Source of the DNA: Afifellaceae bacterium
GTDB taxonomy: Bacteria; Pseudomonadota; Alphaproteobacteria; Rhizobiales; Afifellaceae
Assembly (NCBI GenBank): GCA_028284625.1
Contig: JANQRH010000028.1
Location: 79,289-143,288 of the forward strand
DNA length: 64,000 nt
Reading direction: 5' to 3'
The notes beneath the pieces were generated by a model that worked only from the letters and a program-made list of their open reading frames with translations, did not search any database and was not told the origin of the DNA. Positions 33,119 through 41,462 of the stretch are shown one piece after another. The translations under genes were made by a program, and so were the position numbers. Every line of letters starts with the position of its first letter. The first letter of the stretch is position 1.

Positions 33119-33536
33119 GGTCGCGGCGGCGATGGATCACGACGCCGACGCCATCGGCATTGTCGAAGATGTCGGGTTTTTGAACGGTCACTTTGACGGC
33201 TGCGACCAAAGTGTTGGAGAGCACGAACGCAGCAACGGATTCCGCCAGGGTTTCGAGGAGCTCGACGTGCTCGTCCGATGCGGCGAGCGCCTCAATGTGC
33301 TGAACGATATCGGCGTAGGACACATAGGTTCCGGTCGAGCGGACGATCTCCGCATATCCGGAAACGGTCTCCGCTTCGACATCGAAGACGACGGTCTGTC
33401 GCGCCGATCGTTCAAATTCGTGCACACCCACAAAGGCCTGCACACGAAGCCCGCGGATGATGATGCGGTCGGGTTCGCCTTCAATGAGCTCCGGCGAGAC
33501 GATTGCCGGCTGAGCGGCGTCGGGATCATTTTTCAC
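33111..33536 (-). CDS. folB: Dihydroneopterin aldolase
   Basis: A 141-residue FolB that converts dihydroneopterin to hydroxymethyl-dihydropterin and glycolaldehyde. The core opens DRIIIRGLRVQAFVGVHEFERSARQTVVFDVEAE; the pterin-anchoring Glu lies in LLETLAESVA; the catalytic Lys is in VKVTVQKPDIF. About 20 extra residues precede the domain, so a slightly later start is possible. It lies 36 bases after the DUF393 gene and overlaps FolK. Confidence 0.93.
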   Translation of the reverse strand: MKNDPDAAQPAIVSPELIEGEPDRIIIRGLRVQAFVGVHEFERSARQTVVFDVEAETVSGYAEIVRSTGTYVSYADIVQHIEALAASDEHVELLETLAESVAAFVLSNTLVAAVKVTVQKPDIFDNADGVGVVIHRRRDHG

Positions 33537-33572
33537 GGCGGCTTCGTGTGCCCAAGTGCGTGCGAGCGGCTC

Positions 33573-33980
33573 TTATCGTTCGGCCGATAGCTCCTTACCG
33601 CGCTTTTGGCTACGGCCAACAAGGCCGGCCAACATCGGACGCGCGGGCAGGAAGAGCCGGTAGCCGAACTCAAGAAGAGCCATCATACCCGGAAATGCCG
33701 CAATCCGTGCAGCCCAGCGCCATTTCGGCAGCACGTCCCAGATGCTGACGAAAGCGGCGGCGCCCGAAACGAGTGCGCCGTTGGCGCGCCGGACGTGGAA
33801 GCGCGCCATCGCCGCTTCAACTGAAAGGCCACTTTCGAGCGCCTGGCCCGGCCGCGAGACGTCCTTGAAATCGAGCCGGTCGGCTCCTGTCTGCCTGCGA
33901 TAGTGATCGATCTCGGCGCGGCACAGGGGGCAGGATCCGTCGAAATAGACGACGAGGCTTGGGCCTTTAGGCGACGCCAT
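33573..33980 (-). CDS. DUF393 (DCC) thioredoxin-like protein
   Basis: A 135-residue protein of the DUF393 family, putative thiol-disulfide oxidoreductases. The naming motif DxxCPxC is seen in YFDGSCPLCRAEIDHYRR, near the N-terminus. The ORF track begins inside the DUF3095 gene; I use ATG 33980, 13 bases after that gene's stop. It is followed by folB after 36 bases, so it appears to belong to the pterin operon. Whether it has a redox role in pterin metabolism or is a passenger cannot be told. Confidence 0.85.
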   Translation of the reverse strand: MASPKGPSLVVYFDGSCPLCRAEIDHYRRQTGADRLDFKDVSRPGQALESGLSVEAAMARFHVRRANGALVSGAAAFVSIWDVLPKWRWAARIAAFPGMMALLEFGYRLFLPARPMLAGLVGRSQKRGKELSAER

Positions 33981-33993
33981 CGCGGTCGGGGCC

Positions 33994-35139
33994 TCAGGTG
34001 TGTAGGGCTTTTGCCGCGCTTGCATATCCGCCGTCTGCGCCGTCGACGAAGTGCATGTGCTTGGAGCTTGTCACGACCGGCGCGACGCAGGTCACCAAGG
34101 CCTCGTCCTGAACGTGAAGACCGTAGCGCAAGACGCCGGCATCGACCGCCTGGCCCAATACCGATTGAAGATGAGCGATCGTTGCATCGGAACAGTCGAT
34201 GGTCATCAAGAGGCCATCGTCGTATTTCCGGAAGTCGGTGTTTCCGGCCATTTCGCGCTTATACCTGACCGGATCAAATCCGCCGATGCGCACGCGCGTC
34301 TTGAAAAGGAGCCATGCAATGGCCGTGTTGGCGATGAGCTGCAGGCGGCGCCGCGTCGCGCCGCCGCGCAGAGCGCGCGACTGCAGAGACAGGGATTGCC
34401 GCGGCCAGCGCAGGTCCGGCCCCTCCACCGGCACTGGGTTCAGGCCGTCGGCGCCCTCAAGATACGCCATTATCCGTGCCGCAACCTCGGTGAACTCCGC
34501 CTCCGACGCGTTCGGCGCTCGCTTCACGATCAGCGACACGATCTTGCCGTTCTTTGGCTGCACCGGACCCCACTGGCATGAGAGGCCGGTCAGATCGGGC
34601 ATCTCATCGGGGGCGGCGTGGGGAAGCGCGAACAGCCCGCGTCTGAGGCGTTCGTCGATCCAATCGAGTCCGCCGCCGGTGAACATCGCATAGCGAACGT
34701 GATCCGACGCGCGCCAAAAGGCGACTTTCACATCGACACCGGCGTCGCGCACGTCTTTGACACGCGCAATGCCGACGCGCAGTTCAAGACCCAGGTCCTT
34801 CTTGGCCCATATGCCGACGCGCGAAAGGGCATTTGCAGCTCTCTCGGCTTGGGCAGGCGGAACGGCAAATCGCGCGCCGTCGCCGGCGAATGCGAAGAGC
34901 GGAAGATCGCCGCCGAGCGCGTTGGCAACGCCACAGATCGTTGCGGCGCCGGCGAAGTTGACGGCTTTATAGTGACCGGCTGCGATCTTGCTTTTCGAAT
35001 CGACGATGTCGGAGACGCCGACAAACCAATTGTCCGGTAAAGGCCTGTAGAGGGCCGCGTCAGCGACTTTCTCGAATTGGTCGAGCTCCGGGATCGAGTC
35101 TTCGAACGGAACGTTGTTCCTTGCTTGCTTGGCGACCAT
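33994..35139 (-). CDS. DUF3095 family protein
   Basis: A protein of about 381 residues matching DUF3095, a family whose N-terminal half resembles nucleotide-cyclase folds. Characteristic pieces are YRPLPDNWFVGVSDIVDSKSKIAAGHYKAVNFAGA near the start (an Asp-containing metal-site-like strand), LPLFAFAGDGARFAVP, and the C-terminal SKHMHFVDGADGGYASAAK. ATG 35139 is my preferred start; the track start 30 codons earlier is possible. It heads the apparent DUF3095-DUF393-folB-folK-DHPS-like-SDR operon. Enzymatic activity has not, to my knowledge, been established. Confidence 0.82.
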   Translation of the reverse strand: MVAKQARNNVPFEDSIPELDQFEKVADAALYRPLPDNWFVGVSDIVDSKSKIAAGHYKAVNFAGAATICGVANALGGDLPLFAFAGDGARFAVPPAQAERAANALSRVGIWAKKDLGLELRVGIARVKDVRDAGVDVKVAFWRASDHVRYAMFTGGGLDWIDERLRRGLFALPHAAPDEMPDLTGLSCQWGPVQPKNGKIVSLIVKRAPNASEAEFTEVAARIMAYLEGADGLNPVPVEGPDLRWPRQSLSLQSRALRGGATRRRLQLIANTAIAWLLFKTRVRIGGFDPVRYKREMAGNTDFRKYDDGLLMTIDCSDATIAHLQSVLGQAVDAGVLRYGLHVQDEALVTCVAPVVTSSKHMHFVDGADGGYASAAKALHT

Positions 35140-35393
35140 GACAATTGTGTTTCGGCGGGCCTCGTTTTGGCGGGTATGCGCACCCGGCGAGGCGACTGAA
35201 CTTTTGCCAGATTGAGTGGGCGCATACATTTTTCGCCGTCAGCTCCGTTTTCGTGCTTCGATCAGGCACCGGAAGTGCCCGGTGTCTCTACGCTTACATA
35301 CGCAGCCGAGGCCCCGGCGGATCACCGGCGGCAGGCGCGTCTGACGCATTGGCCGATATGGTTCCGGAGCGGTTGATCGACCTCTGAGCGGCC

Positions 35394-36236
35394 TCAAAGC
35401 CGCATCAGCGCCAGGCCGCAAAGCACGGTGACCACCGAGGCGGCGCGTATCCATGTGACCCGCTCGCCGAGCCACACGACGCCGATCAGCAACGCAAAAA
35501 GGATGCTCGTCTCACGCAGGGCCGCGACGACCGGGATCGGCGCCACGGTCATGGCCCAGATCACGATCCAATAGGCGGCAAGCTGCAGCACGCCTCCGAA
35601 CAATCCGGCCGGCCAGCTGGCGTTGATCGCATCAAAGAGCGCGCGCCGTTTGAAGAGGAGCACGCCGGCCGCGAGCGGCAGCATGTCGAGCAAGAACAGC
35701 CAGGCGACATATTGGTGGGCGCTGTCGGCAAGGCGCGCGCCGAGCCCGTCGGCGAGCGTGTACCCGGTGATGCAGAGCGAGGTCACGGCCGCGTAGCCGA
35801 CCGCCTGCGGCGAGGCGAGCAGCACGCGCCAGCCGCCATCCAGCATCAGTGCCAAGATACCGATCGCGATGACGACGATGCCGACGATTTCTCCGGTGGT
35901 GACGCCTTCGTTGAGAAACACCAGCGCAACGATGAGCGTCGTGAGCGGTGCGGCGCCGCGCAGGAGCGGATAGACCTTGGTCAGCTCGCCGTGATGGTAG
36001 GCCATCGCCAAGGCGATGTTGTAGCCGACGTGGATGATGGCGGAGGCGATCACGTAGGGCCATGCCGGGCCGGGCAGTATGGGAAACAAGAACAGCAACG
36101 GAATGGCCAACAGCCCGGCCGCTCCGACGACCATCGTCATGGCGACGATCTTGTCGCCGGGCATGCGGATGATGGCGTTCCACGACGCGTGGAGGAGCGC
36201 CGACAGGAGCACCGCAAGCGCGACGAATGTGCTCAT
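35394..36236 (-). CDS. EamA-family (DMT) transporter
   Basis: A 280-residue ten-helix membrane protein of the drug/metabolite transporter superfamily with two EamA repeats (residues ~1-135 and ~145-280). Typical segments are LLSALLHASWNAIIRM and the closing ALRETSILFALLIGVVWLGERVTWIRAAS. It overlaps the AAG gene by four bases and is the last gene of the methyltransferase-AAG-EamA operon. Substrate unknown; the 250 bases beyond its stop, up to DUF3095, show no gene. Confidence 0.88.
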   Translation of the reverse strand: MSTFVALAVLLSALLHASWNAIIRMPGDKIVAMTMVVGAAGLLAIPLLFLFPILPGPAWPYVIASAIIHVGYNIALAMAYHHGELTKVYPLLRGAAPLTTLIVALVFLNEGVTTGEIVGIVVIAIGILALMLDGGWRVLLASPQAVGYAAVTSLCITGYTLADGLGARLADSAHQYVAWLFLLDMLPLAAGVLLFKRRALFDAINASWPAGLFGGVLQLAAYWIVIWAMTVAPIPVVAALRETSILFALLIGVVWLGERVTWIRAASVVTVLCGLALMRL

Positions 36237-36877
36237 GTGCGGCGGCGATCTGGTAGGCCAATCAGGCGTCGCGGGCCGCTGACAAAGCGGTTGCCGCGCT
36301 CGAAGAAGCGCAGCGGACGCTCCGCGTCCTTGGTGATGCCGATGCGGGTGGTGGTGGCGACGGCGCCAGTGGGCCCGTGCTCGGCAGCGAGATAGAGCGG
36401 GCCGCCGCCGACGAGGTCCACGCCGTCATGTTTGAGCGAGACCTGCATGGCGCCGGCCAGCCGGCCGGGTCCGCGCGCCAGATCCAGGTCGCGGTTCGTT
36501 CCGCGGTGTCGGCGCATCGCGGCGTGGCCTTCCAGCGGCTCCAGCGCGCGCAAGAGAACCGCCGCGCCGACGCTTTCCTCCTCGCTGGCGACATTAAGCG
36601 CTGGCCAGGTGCCGTAAGCGATGTAGACGTAAGCGTGGCCGCGACGCAGGAACATAGCGCGGTTGCGCTTGGTCACGCCGCGGAAGGCATGGCTCGCCGC
36701 GTCGCCGACAAGATAGGCCTCCGTCTCGACGATGCGACCGGCAAGCCGCGCGCCGGGTGTCTCGTGCACCAGCGTCTTGCCGATCAGGAAGCGCGCCAGC
36801 GCCACGGTGTCGCGCGGCAGCGCCCGGCGGGAGAGCCGCGGCCAGTCGTCCGACAAAGCAGGCGCGGCGGTCAGCAC
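36233..36877 (-). CDS. 3-methyladenine DNA glycosylase (AAG/MPG family)
   Basis: A 214-residue DNA-3-methyladenine glycosylase of the mammalian MPG/AAG type, removing alkylated purines in base-excision repair. Motifs: FLIGKTLVHE, GRIVETEAYLVGDAASHAFRGVTKRNRAMF (catalytic Glu in ETEAY), AYVYIAYGTWPALNV and ARGPGRLAGAM. It overlaps the upstream methyltransferase stop by seven bases and the EamA start by four, so it is translated as part of a three-gene unit. Confidence 0.94.
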   Translation of the reverse strand: MLTAAPALSDDWPRLSRRALPRDTVALARFLIGKTLVHETPGARLAGRIVETEAYLVGDAASHAFRGVTKRNRAMFLRRGHAYVYIAYGTWPALNVASEEESVGAAVLLRALEPLEGHAAMRRHRGTNRDLDLARGPGRLAGAMQVSLKHDGVDLVGGGPLYLAAEHGPTGAVATTTRIGITKDAERPLRFFERGNRFVSGPRRLIGLPDRRRT

Positions 36878-37587
36878 TGATGCCTTGCGACCGGCCGAAG
36901 CATGCCGGCTTTTTCCAGCCGCTCAAGCAAGGTCTCCATCGAAGCAGAGGCGACAAAGCCGGTGCCGCGCTGGCTGCCGGTCTCCCTGTCACCGGACGCA
37001 GACGGGACCCATAGCCGGCTCGGCCGCTCGATTGAGTCAAAGACCAGCCGCGGACCGATGACCAGGCCCCGGGCGCGGTCGAAACCGTAACCGTCGTCGC
37101 CGGGCACCTCGAAATCATCGATTGCGGCAATGTAGTCGAGGCCGGACTCCTCAAAAATTCCGAGTTCCTTGCCGAGCGGTTGGCTGCCCCAGTGGGCGTC
37201 CAGGTAAGCGAAGACCGGCGGTGCGATATCCTCGCGCCGAAGCGCTGCCTGCAGCTCGGCTGTGCTGTCGCCTTCGACGATTGTCACGTTGGTGCGTTTG
37301 CGAAGCCGAAGCCGTGAGAAGGTCGCGAAACGTGGATTGATTTCGATGGACAGGACTTGAGGAAACCGCTCCGCCAGAAATCGTGTCGTCGTGCCACGAT
37401 ATGTGCCGGTTTCGATGGCGCATCCAAATCCAGCGGACGAGCAGAGCGCTTCGATGATCGCGATGCGCTCGCGCTGTCCGTTGAATGGGCCATAGAAGCC
37501 GTGCCTCAGCCGAGCGCGGTGGCGCAACAGATCGATTGCTCCGACCAGCCGCGCAATTGGCGGATTGCTTTGCAGGACGCCCGGCAT
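36871..37587 (-). CDS. Class I SAM-dependent methyltransferase-like protein
   Basis: A 238-residue Rossmann-fold methyltransferase-like protein. The SAM motif I region is CAIETGTYRGTTTRFLAE, followed by VLSIEINPRF (acidic residue for the ribose) and VFAYLDAHWG, an arrangement seen in macrocin-O-methyltransferase/CmcI-like proteins and related sugar or surface-polymer enzymes. AGGGAG before ATG 37587 supports a start 35 codons into the track ORF. It is divergent, across 97 bases, from the unrecognised 443-aa protein, and overlaps the AAG gene. Substrate unknown. Confidence 0.75.
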   Translation of the reverse strand: MPGVLQSNPPIARLVGAIDLLRHRARLRHGFYGPFNGQRERIAIIEALCSSAGFGCAIETGTYRGTTTRFLAERFPQVLSIEINPRFATFSRLRLRKRTNVTIVEGDSTAELQAALRREDIAPPVFAYLDAHWGSQPLGKELGIFEESGLDYIAAIDDFEVPGDDGYGFDRARGLVIGPRLVFDSIERPSRLWVPSASGDRETGSQRGTGFVASASMETLLERLEKAGMLRPVARHQC

Positions 37588-37684
37588 GCCCACTTGTCTC
37601 CCTTCCGACGAGCAGATACCGCTCGTTGCTGAGAGCATAGGCCGCGGTTCCGTTGCGGCAAGGCATAGGAGCGGGAGGTGGGAT

Positions 37685-39016
37685 TTGCGCACGCGCGGCA
37701 GAAGCGGTGTGCACGAGCGAGCGCGGAATTTCGTCCGCCGTCACCGACCGACTGTTTCGTTGCGACCGCTTCGCCGCACCGATCCCGCAGCGCGGCTGAT
37801 CGTTCGGCCGATCGCGTACCGCCGCTCGGCGTTCGATCTGATCGAGTCGCACGACGTCGACTATCGACCCTATTCGGCGGCTGAGGACTTCCGCTCGGCG
37901 AACGTTGCCGTTATCCCGATGCACACCAGCCACTTGGGCTGGGTGCGCGCGCGCGTGCCATGGGTCGTATGGAAGCTGGCGTCGGCCGGCCGGTTGGCGC
38001 TCGTCTTCGACAGTTCCGGAGAAGGTGCGAGCCATCGGCCGAGATTCTCAGCGGATCTGCATGCACTGCTGACGGAAAAGCGCGTTGCCTTTGAGCGATG
38101 TCTTCTACTCACCCAAAACCGCACATACGGCGCCGACTATCGGGCCTATTGCGAAGCGTCCGGTATTGGGCACGGCATGCATATCCATGAATACGACTAT
38201 TTCATCAGTCGGTTCTTTCGGGATTTCGCCGAGCGCGGTGGCGGGGTCTTTCAGCGTCGCCTGATGCAGTTTGAATCTCGGGCGGCAGAGCGCGAGCGCT
38301 GTTTCTTCTCGCTGAACCGCATCCCGCGGCCGCATCGGCTGTTCTTCCTACTCAGTCTGATACGCGATGGTCTGTTTGAACGTGGTTTCGTTTCGTTTGC
38401 CGGGTTCGGCAATCCATCGGTCCCGCAGCAACTTCGCTTCAGTAAAAAGGACGCGGCAGGGCTATTGGCGCGGGAGCAGGGCTTCGAAGACCTCGCGCAT
38501 GCACTTCGCGGCCTGCTTCCGCAGCTCGCTGCAATGGGCGAGGTATTTGTGGGCGACGGCAACTTTGAGACCGCCCAGCGATTGGCGGCCGATCTCGACA
38601 CCGATCTCTACGACAGGACGTGGATGTCCGTGGTGACGGAGACGGAGATGACGGAGCGGCCGATCCGCATCACCGAAAAGCCGCTGAGGCCACTGGTGAA
38701 CTTCCACCCCATGCTCGTCTTCGGAAATCCCGGCGCGCTGGCGGAGCTTCGCGCGTTCGGCTTCGAAACGTTCGGCGCGGCCATCGACGAGAGCTATGAC
38801 GAAGAGACCGATCCACGCCGGCGCTTCGACTTGGCCTATCGGGAAGTGCGGCGGTTGTGCGGACTGGAACCGGCGGAGCTTTGCAAACTGGAATCACGCC
38901 TGCGCGACGTTCTGATTGGCAACGCGCGTCACGGCCTTCTGGAAATGCCGACCATTTACCGTGATCGGTTGAACCGAGTGCTCATCGACAAGGTGAAAGC
39001 GGTGGCGGCCGGCTGA
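37685..39016 (+). CDS. Uncharacterised protein with glycosyltransferase-like C-terminus
   Basis: A 443-residue protein I cannot assign with confidence. The C-terminal third (SVVTETEMTERPIRITEKPLRPL ... FGFETFGAAIDESYDEETD) resembles the region of exostosin-like and viral/marine glycosyltransferases that carry 'SEKTxKP...PF...G...GF.TF..iDEsYD'. No signal peptide or membrane segment is evident. TTG 37685 is preceded by GGGAGGTGGGAT, a strong ribosome-binding site, so I prefer it to the track start at 37565. Its divergent neighbour is a SAM methyltransferase, which would fit glycan or surface-polymer modification. It converges on betA. Confidence 0.7.
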   Translation: MRTRGRSGVHERARNFVRRHRPTVSLRPLRRTDPAARLIVRPIAYRRSAFDLIESHDVDYRPYSAAEDFRSANVAVIPMHTSHLGWVRARVPWVVWKLASAGRLALVFDSSGEGASHRPRFSADLHALLTEKRVAFERCLLLTQNRTYGADYRAYCEASGIGHGMHIHEYDYFISRFFRDFAERGGGVFQRRLMQFESRAAERERCFFSLNRIPRPHRLFFLLSLIRDGLFERGFVSFAGFGNPSVPQQLRFSKKDAAGLLAREQGFEDLAHALRGLLPQLAAMGEVFVGDGNFETAQRLAADLDTDLYDRTWMSVVTETEMTERPIRITEKPLRPLVNFHPMLVFGNPGALAELRAFGFETFGAAIDESYDEETDPRRRFDLAYREVRRLCGLEPAELCKLESRLRDVLIGNARHGLLEMPTIYRDRLNRVLIDKVKAVAAG

Positions 39017-39018
39017 GG

Positions 39019-40713
39019 TCAGCGTTGCGCCGCCTCCCAGGCGGGATTGATCCAAGGTTGAAGATTGGAGGCGGGAAGGGGCGGCCGTTCCAGGATGAGA
39101 TCGGCGGCGCGCTCACCGACCATGATGGAGGGGGCGTTGGTGTTGCCGTTGGTGATTGTCGGGAAGATGGAGGAATCCACGACCCGCAGGCCATGTGTGC
39201 CGATCACCCGGCAGTTCGGGTCGACCACCGAACTCACGTCGTCGACGGCGCCCATGCGGCACGTGCCGCAGGGGTGATAAGCGCTTTCCACATGGTCGCG
39301 AACGAAGTCGTCGAGTGCGGCGTCGGACTGCGCGTCCTCGCCCGGCGCGATCTCCTCGCCGCCAAAGTCGGCAAGCGCCGGCTGCGCAAAGATCTCGCGG
39401 GTCAGCCGGATGGCGCGGCGGAAGTCGCTCCAATCCTCCACGTCGGCCATGTAGTTGAAACGGATGGCGGGTGCCGCTCGCGGATCATTTGACTTGAGCC
39501 TCACGGCGCCGCGCGAAGCGGAGCGCATGGGGCCGACATGCACCTGAAAGCCGTGAGCGCTTGCCGCCGCGCGGCCGTCATAGCGCACCGCCGCGGGCAG
39601 GAAGTGAAGCTGCAAATCGGGGTAGGAGATTCCGGCGCGCGAGCGGATGAAGGCACAGGCTTCGAAGTGATTGGAGGCGCCGAGGCCGCTTCGCCAGGCC
39701 ATCCATTCCAGCCCGATCCTCACCCGCGCGCGCAGCCCGAGATGGGCGTTCAGCGTAATCGGATGGCGGCAGGTCTGCTGAACATAGACCTCCAGGTGGT
39801 CCTGCAGATTGCCGCCGACGCCGGGCCGGTTGGCGATGACCTCGATCCCGTGGTCGCTGAGATGCTCCGCCGGGCCGATGCCGGACAGCATGAGAAGTTG
39901 CGGCGAGTTGAAGGCGGATGCGGCGACGATCACCTCCTTATGCGCCCGCACGGTTTCTTGGCGGCCGCGCCGCCTGACCGACACCCCGATCGCGCGCCGT
40001 CCCTCAAAGAGAATGCGTTCGGCGCGCGCGCCGGTGATCAATCGCACGTTCTGGCGCTTCAGGGCTGGGCGAAGATAGGCGTTGGCGGCCGACCATCGGC
40101 GGCCCTTCCACACATTCATCTCCATCGGGCCGAAACCTTCCTGCTGCGCGCCGTTGTAATCGGCAGTGAAGGGATAGCCGGCCTCAAGGCCGGCTTCGGT
40201 GAAGGCCTGGTAGAGCGGGTTCTTCATGGAGCCGCGGGTGACGTGCAGCGGGCCGTCCGTGCCGCGCCAGCCAAGCGCGCCGTTCGCGGCACCATTGCCG
40301 TTCGTGGCCTCGTGTCCGTTGAGATGCGCCTTTTCCATGCGCTTGAAATAGGGAAGCACGTTGCGGAAGCCCCAGCCCTTGGCGCCTTGCTCCTCCCAAC
40401 GATCGAAATCGGCGGAATGGCCGCGCACATAGACCATGCCGTTGATGGAGGAGGAGCCGCCGACGACTTTGCCGCGCGGTGCGTGGAGGCGCCGCCCGCC
40501 CAGATGCGGCTCAGGCTCGGTCGCATAGCCCCAATCGTAGGTGCGCATGTTCATCGGAATGGAGAACGCCGCCGGCATCTGAATCAGCGGACCGAAATCG
40601 CTGCCGCCATATTCAAGCACGAGCACGGAGTGTCGCCCGTCCTCCGACAAGCGATACGCCAACGCGCAGCCGGCGGAGCCTGCGCCCACGATGACGTAAT
40701 CGGCTTCAGGCAT
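39019..40713 (-). CDS. betA: Choline dehydrogenase (GMC oxidoreductase)
   Basis: A 564-residue FAD-dependent GMC oxidoreductase that oxidises choline to betaine aldehyde. N-terminal FAD fold: [22 protein letters not shown] signatures: [28 protein letters not shown] and the second motif [17 protein letters not shown]; catalytic region [12 protein letters not shown] with the active-site His, and the Asn-containing [15 protein letters not shown] use ATG 40713, which overlaps betI by eight bases. Next to betI and the choline importer the betA assignment is strong, although GMC family members also act on other alcohols. No betB is in the window. Confidence 0.92.
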   Translation of the reverse strand: MPEADYVIVGAGSAGCALAYRLSEDGRHSVLVLEYGGSDFGPLIQMPAAFSIPMNMRTYDWGYATEPEPHLGGRRLHAPRGKVVGGSSSINGMVYVRGHSADFDRWEEQGAKGWGFRNVLPYFKRMEKAHLNGHEATNGNGAANGALGWRGTDGPLHVTRGSMKNPLYQAFTEAGLEAGYPFTADYNGAQQEGFGPMEMNVWKGRRWSAANAYLRPALKRQNVRLITGARAERILFEGRRAIGVSVRRRGRQETVRAHKEVIVAASAFNSPQLLMLSGIGPAEHLSDHGIEVIANRPGVGGNLQDHLEVYVQQTCRHPITLNAHLGLRARVRIGLEWMAWRSGLGASNHFEACAFIRSRAGISYPDLQLHFLPAAVRYDGRAAASAHGFQVHVGPMRSASRGAVRLKSNDPRAAPAIRFNYMADVEDWSDFRRAIRLTREIFAQPALADFGGEEIAPGEDAQSDAALDDFVRDHVESAYHPCGTCRMGAVDDVSSVVDPNCRVIGTHGLRVVDSSIFPTITNGNTNAPSIMVGERAADLILERPPLPASNLQPWINPAWEAAQR

Positions 40714-41293
40714 CTTTGCGTTTGAGTGCGTCGTTGATGGCGCGCTCAACCAGATCGGCCGCGCCCTCCGCATCGGGCCCGCTCTCCGCAAGCGAGCGTC
40801 TGATCCACAGCCCGTCGATAAGGGAGGCGGCCATCTCCGCCACGCGCTCCGCCTGGGCGCGTGATGTCAGGTCGCGCAGCGCATGCAGGAGATTACTCTC
40901 CAGGCGGCGCGTGTAGATGCGGAGCAGCCGGCGCGCTTCCGGATCGGTCTGCGCCTGCACATAGAAGGCGAGCCAGGCGGAGATCACGGCCGGACGGAAC
41001 TGGCAGGCGGAGAAGTTGCCGCGGATCACGGCCGATATCCGCTCCTGCGGCGTGTTCGCTTTGGCGAGTTCGGCCTGAACCTCGTCGCCGAGCTCGGCCA
41101 GGAGATGGCGCATCGTCGCCAGCAGCAACTGGTCCTTGCCGCCGAAATAATGGTGCGCCAGCGCCGCTGACACACCGGCGCGGCGGGCGATCTCGCCCAT
41201 CGTGACGTGGCCCATGCCGCGATCGTGGATGGCGTCGATCGCGGCGACGATCAGCGCCTTACGACGCAGCGGCTCCATCCCGATCCGCGGCAT
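40706..41293 (-). CDS. betI: Transcriptional repressor BetI (TetR family)
   Basis: A 195-residue TetR-family regulator, the choline-responsive repressor of betaine synthesis genes. The helix-turn-helix is [37 protein letters not shown] near residues 25-65, a typical BetI N-terminus ([24 protein letters not shown]). It is cotranscribed with betA and divergent from choXWV; a perfect TTTTGATTGA / TCAATCAAAA palindrome lies in the shared promoter. Confidence 0.94.
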   Translation of the reverse strand: MPRIGMEPLRRKALIVAAIDAIHDRGMGHVTMGEIARRAGVSAALAHHYFGGKDQLLLATMRHLLAELGDEVQAELAKANTPQERISAVIRGNFSACQFRPAVISAWLAFYVQAQTDPEARRLLRIYTRRLESNLLHALRDLTSRAQAERVAEMAASLIDGLWIRRSLAESGPDAEGAADLVERAINDALKRKDA

Positions 41294-41339
41294 CTCCGCT
41301 CCTCATTTCCCTTGGTTTTCAAAGCCAGCGCATAGAGGT

Positions 41340-41363
41340 TTTTGATTGACTGATCAATCAAAA
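41340..41363. promoter_or_regulatory. BetI operator in the betI/choX divergent promoter
   Basis: Ten-base arms TTTTGATTGA and TCAATCAAAA, perfectly complementary, flank CTGA. This matches the TTGATTGA-TCAATCAA core of known BetI sites. TTGATT at 41342 and TAAACT at 41364 could form an overlapping choX promoter with a 16-base spacer, so bound BetI would block RNA polymerase in both directions. Confidence 0.85.
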
Positions 41364-41462
41364 TAAACTTGCCAATCCGCCGCCCTTGGTGTTTCGATGA
41401 GGCGAGGCGGTGCCGGCGGCAAGCGGGCGAACGCGCCAGAATACAAGCCCAGGGAGACTTCG

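Noticed and set aside
35140-35393. 254-base spacer between DUF3095 and EamA as a possible small-gene locus
   Set aside because: The 80-aa and 78-aa frames there have no ribosome-binding site or recognisable motif. I see nothing supported in it.
39538-40725. 395-aa plus-strand ORF
   Set aside because: Antisense shadow of betA, which has full GMC signatures.
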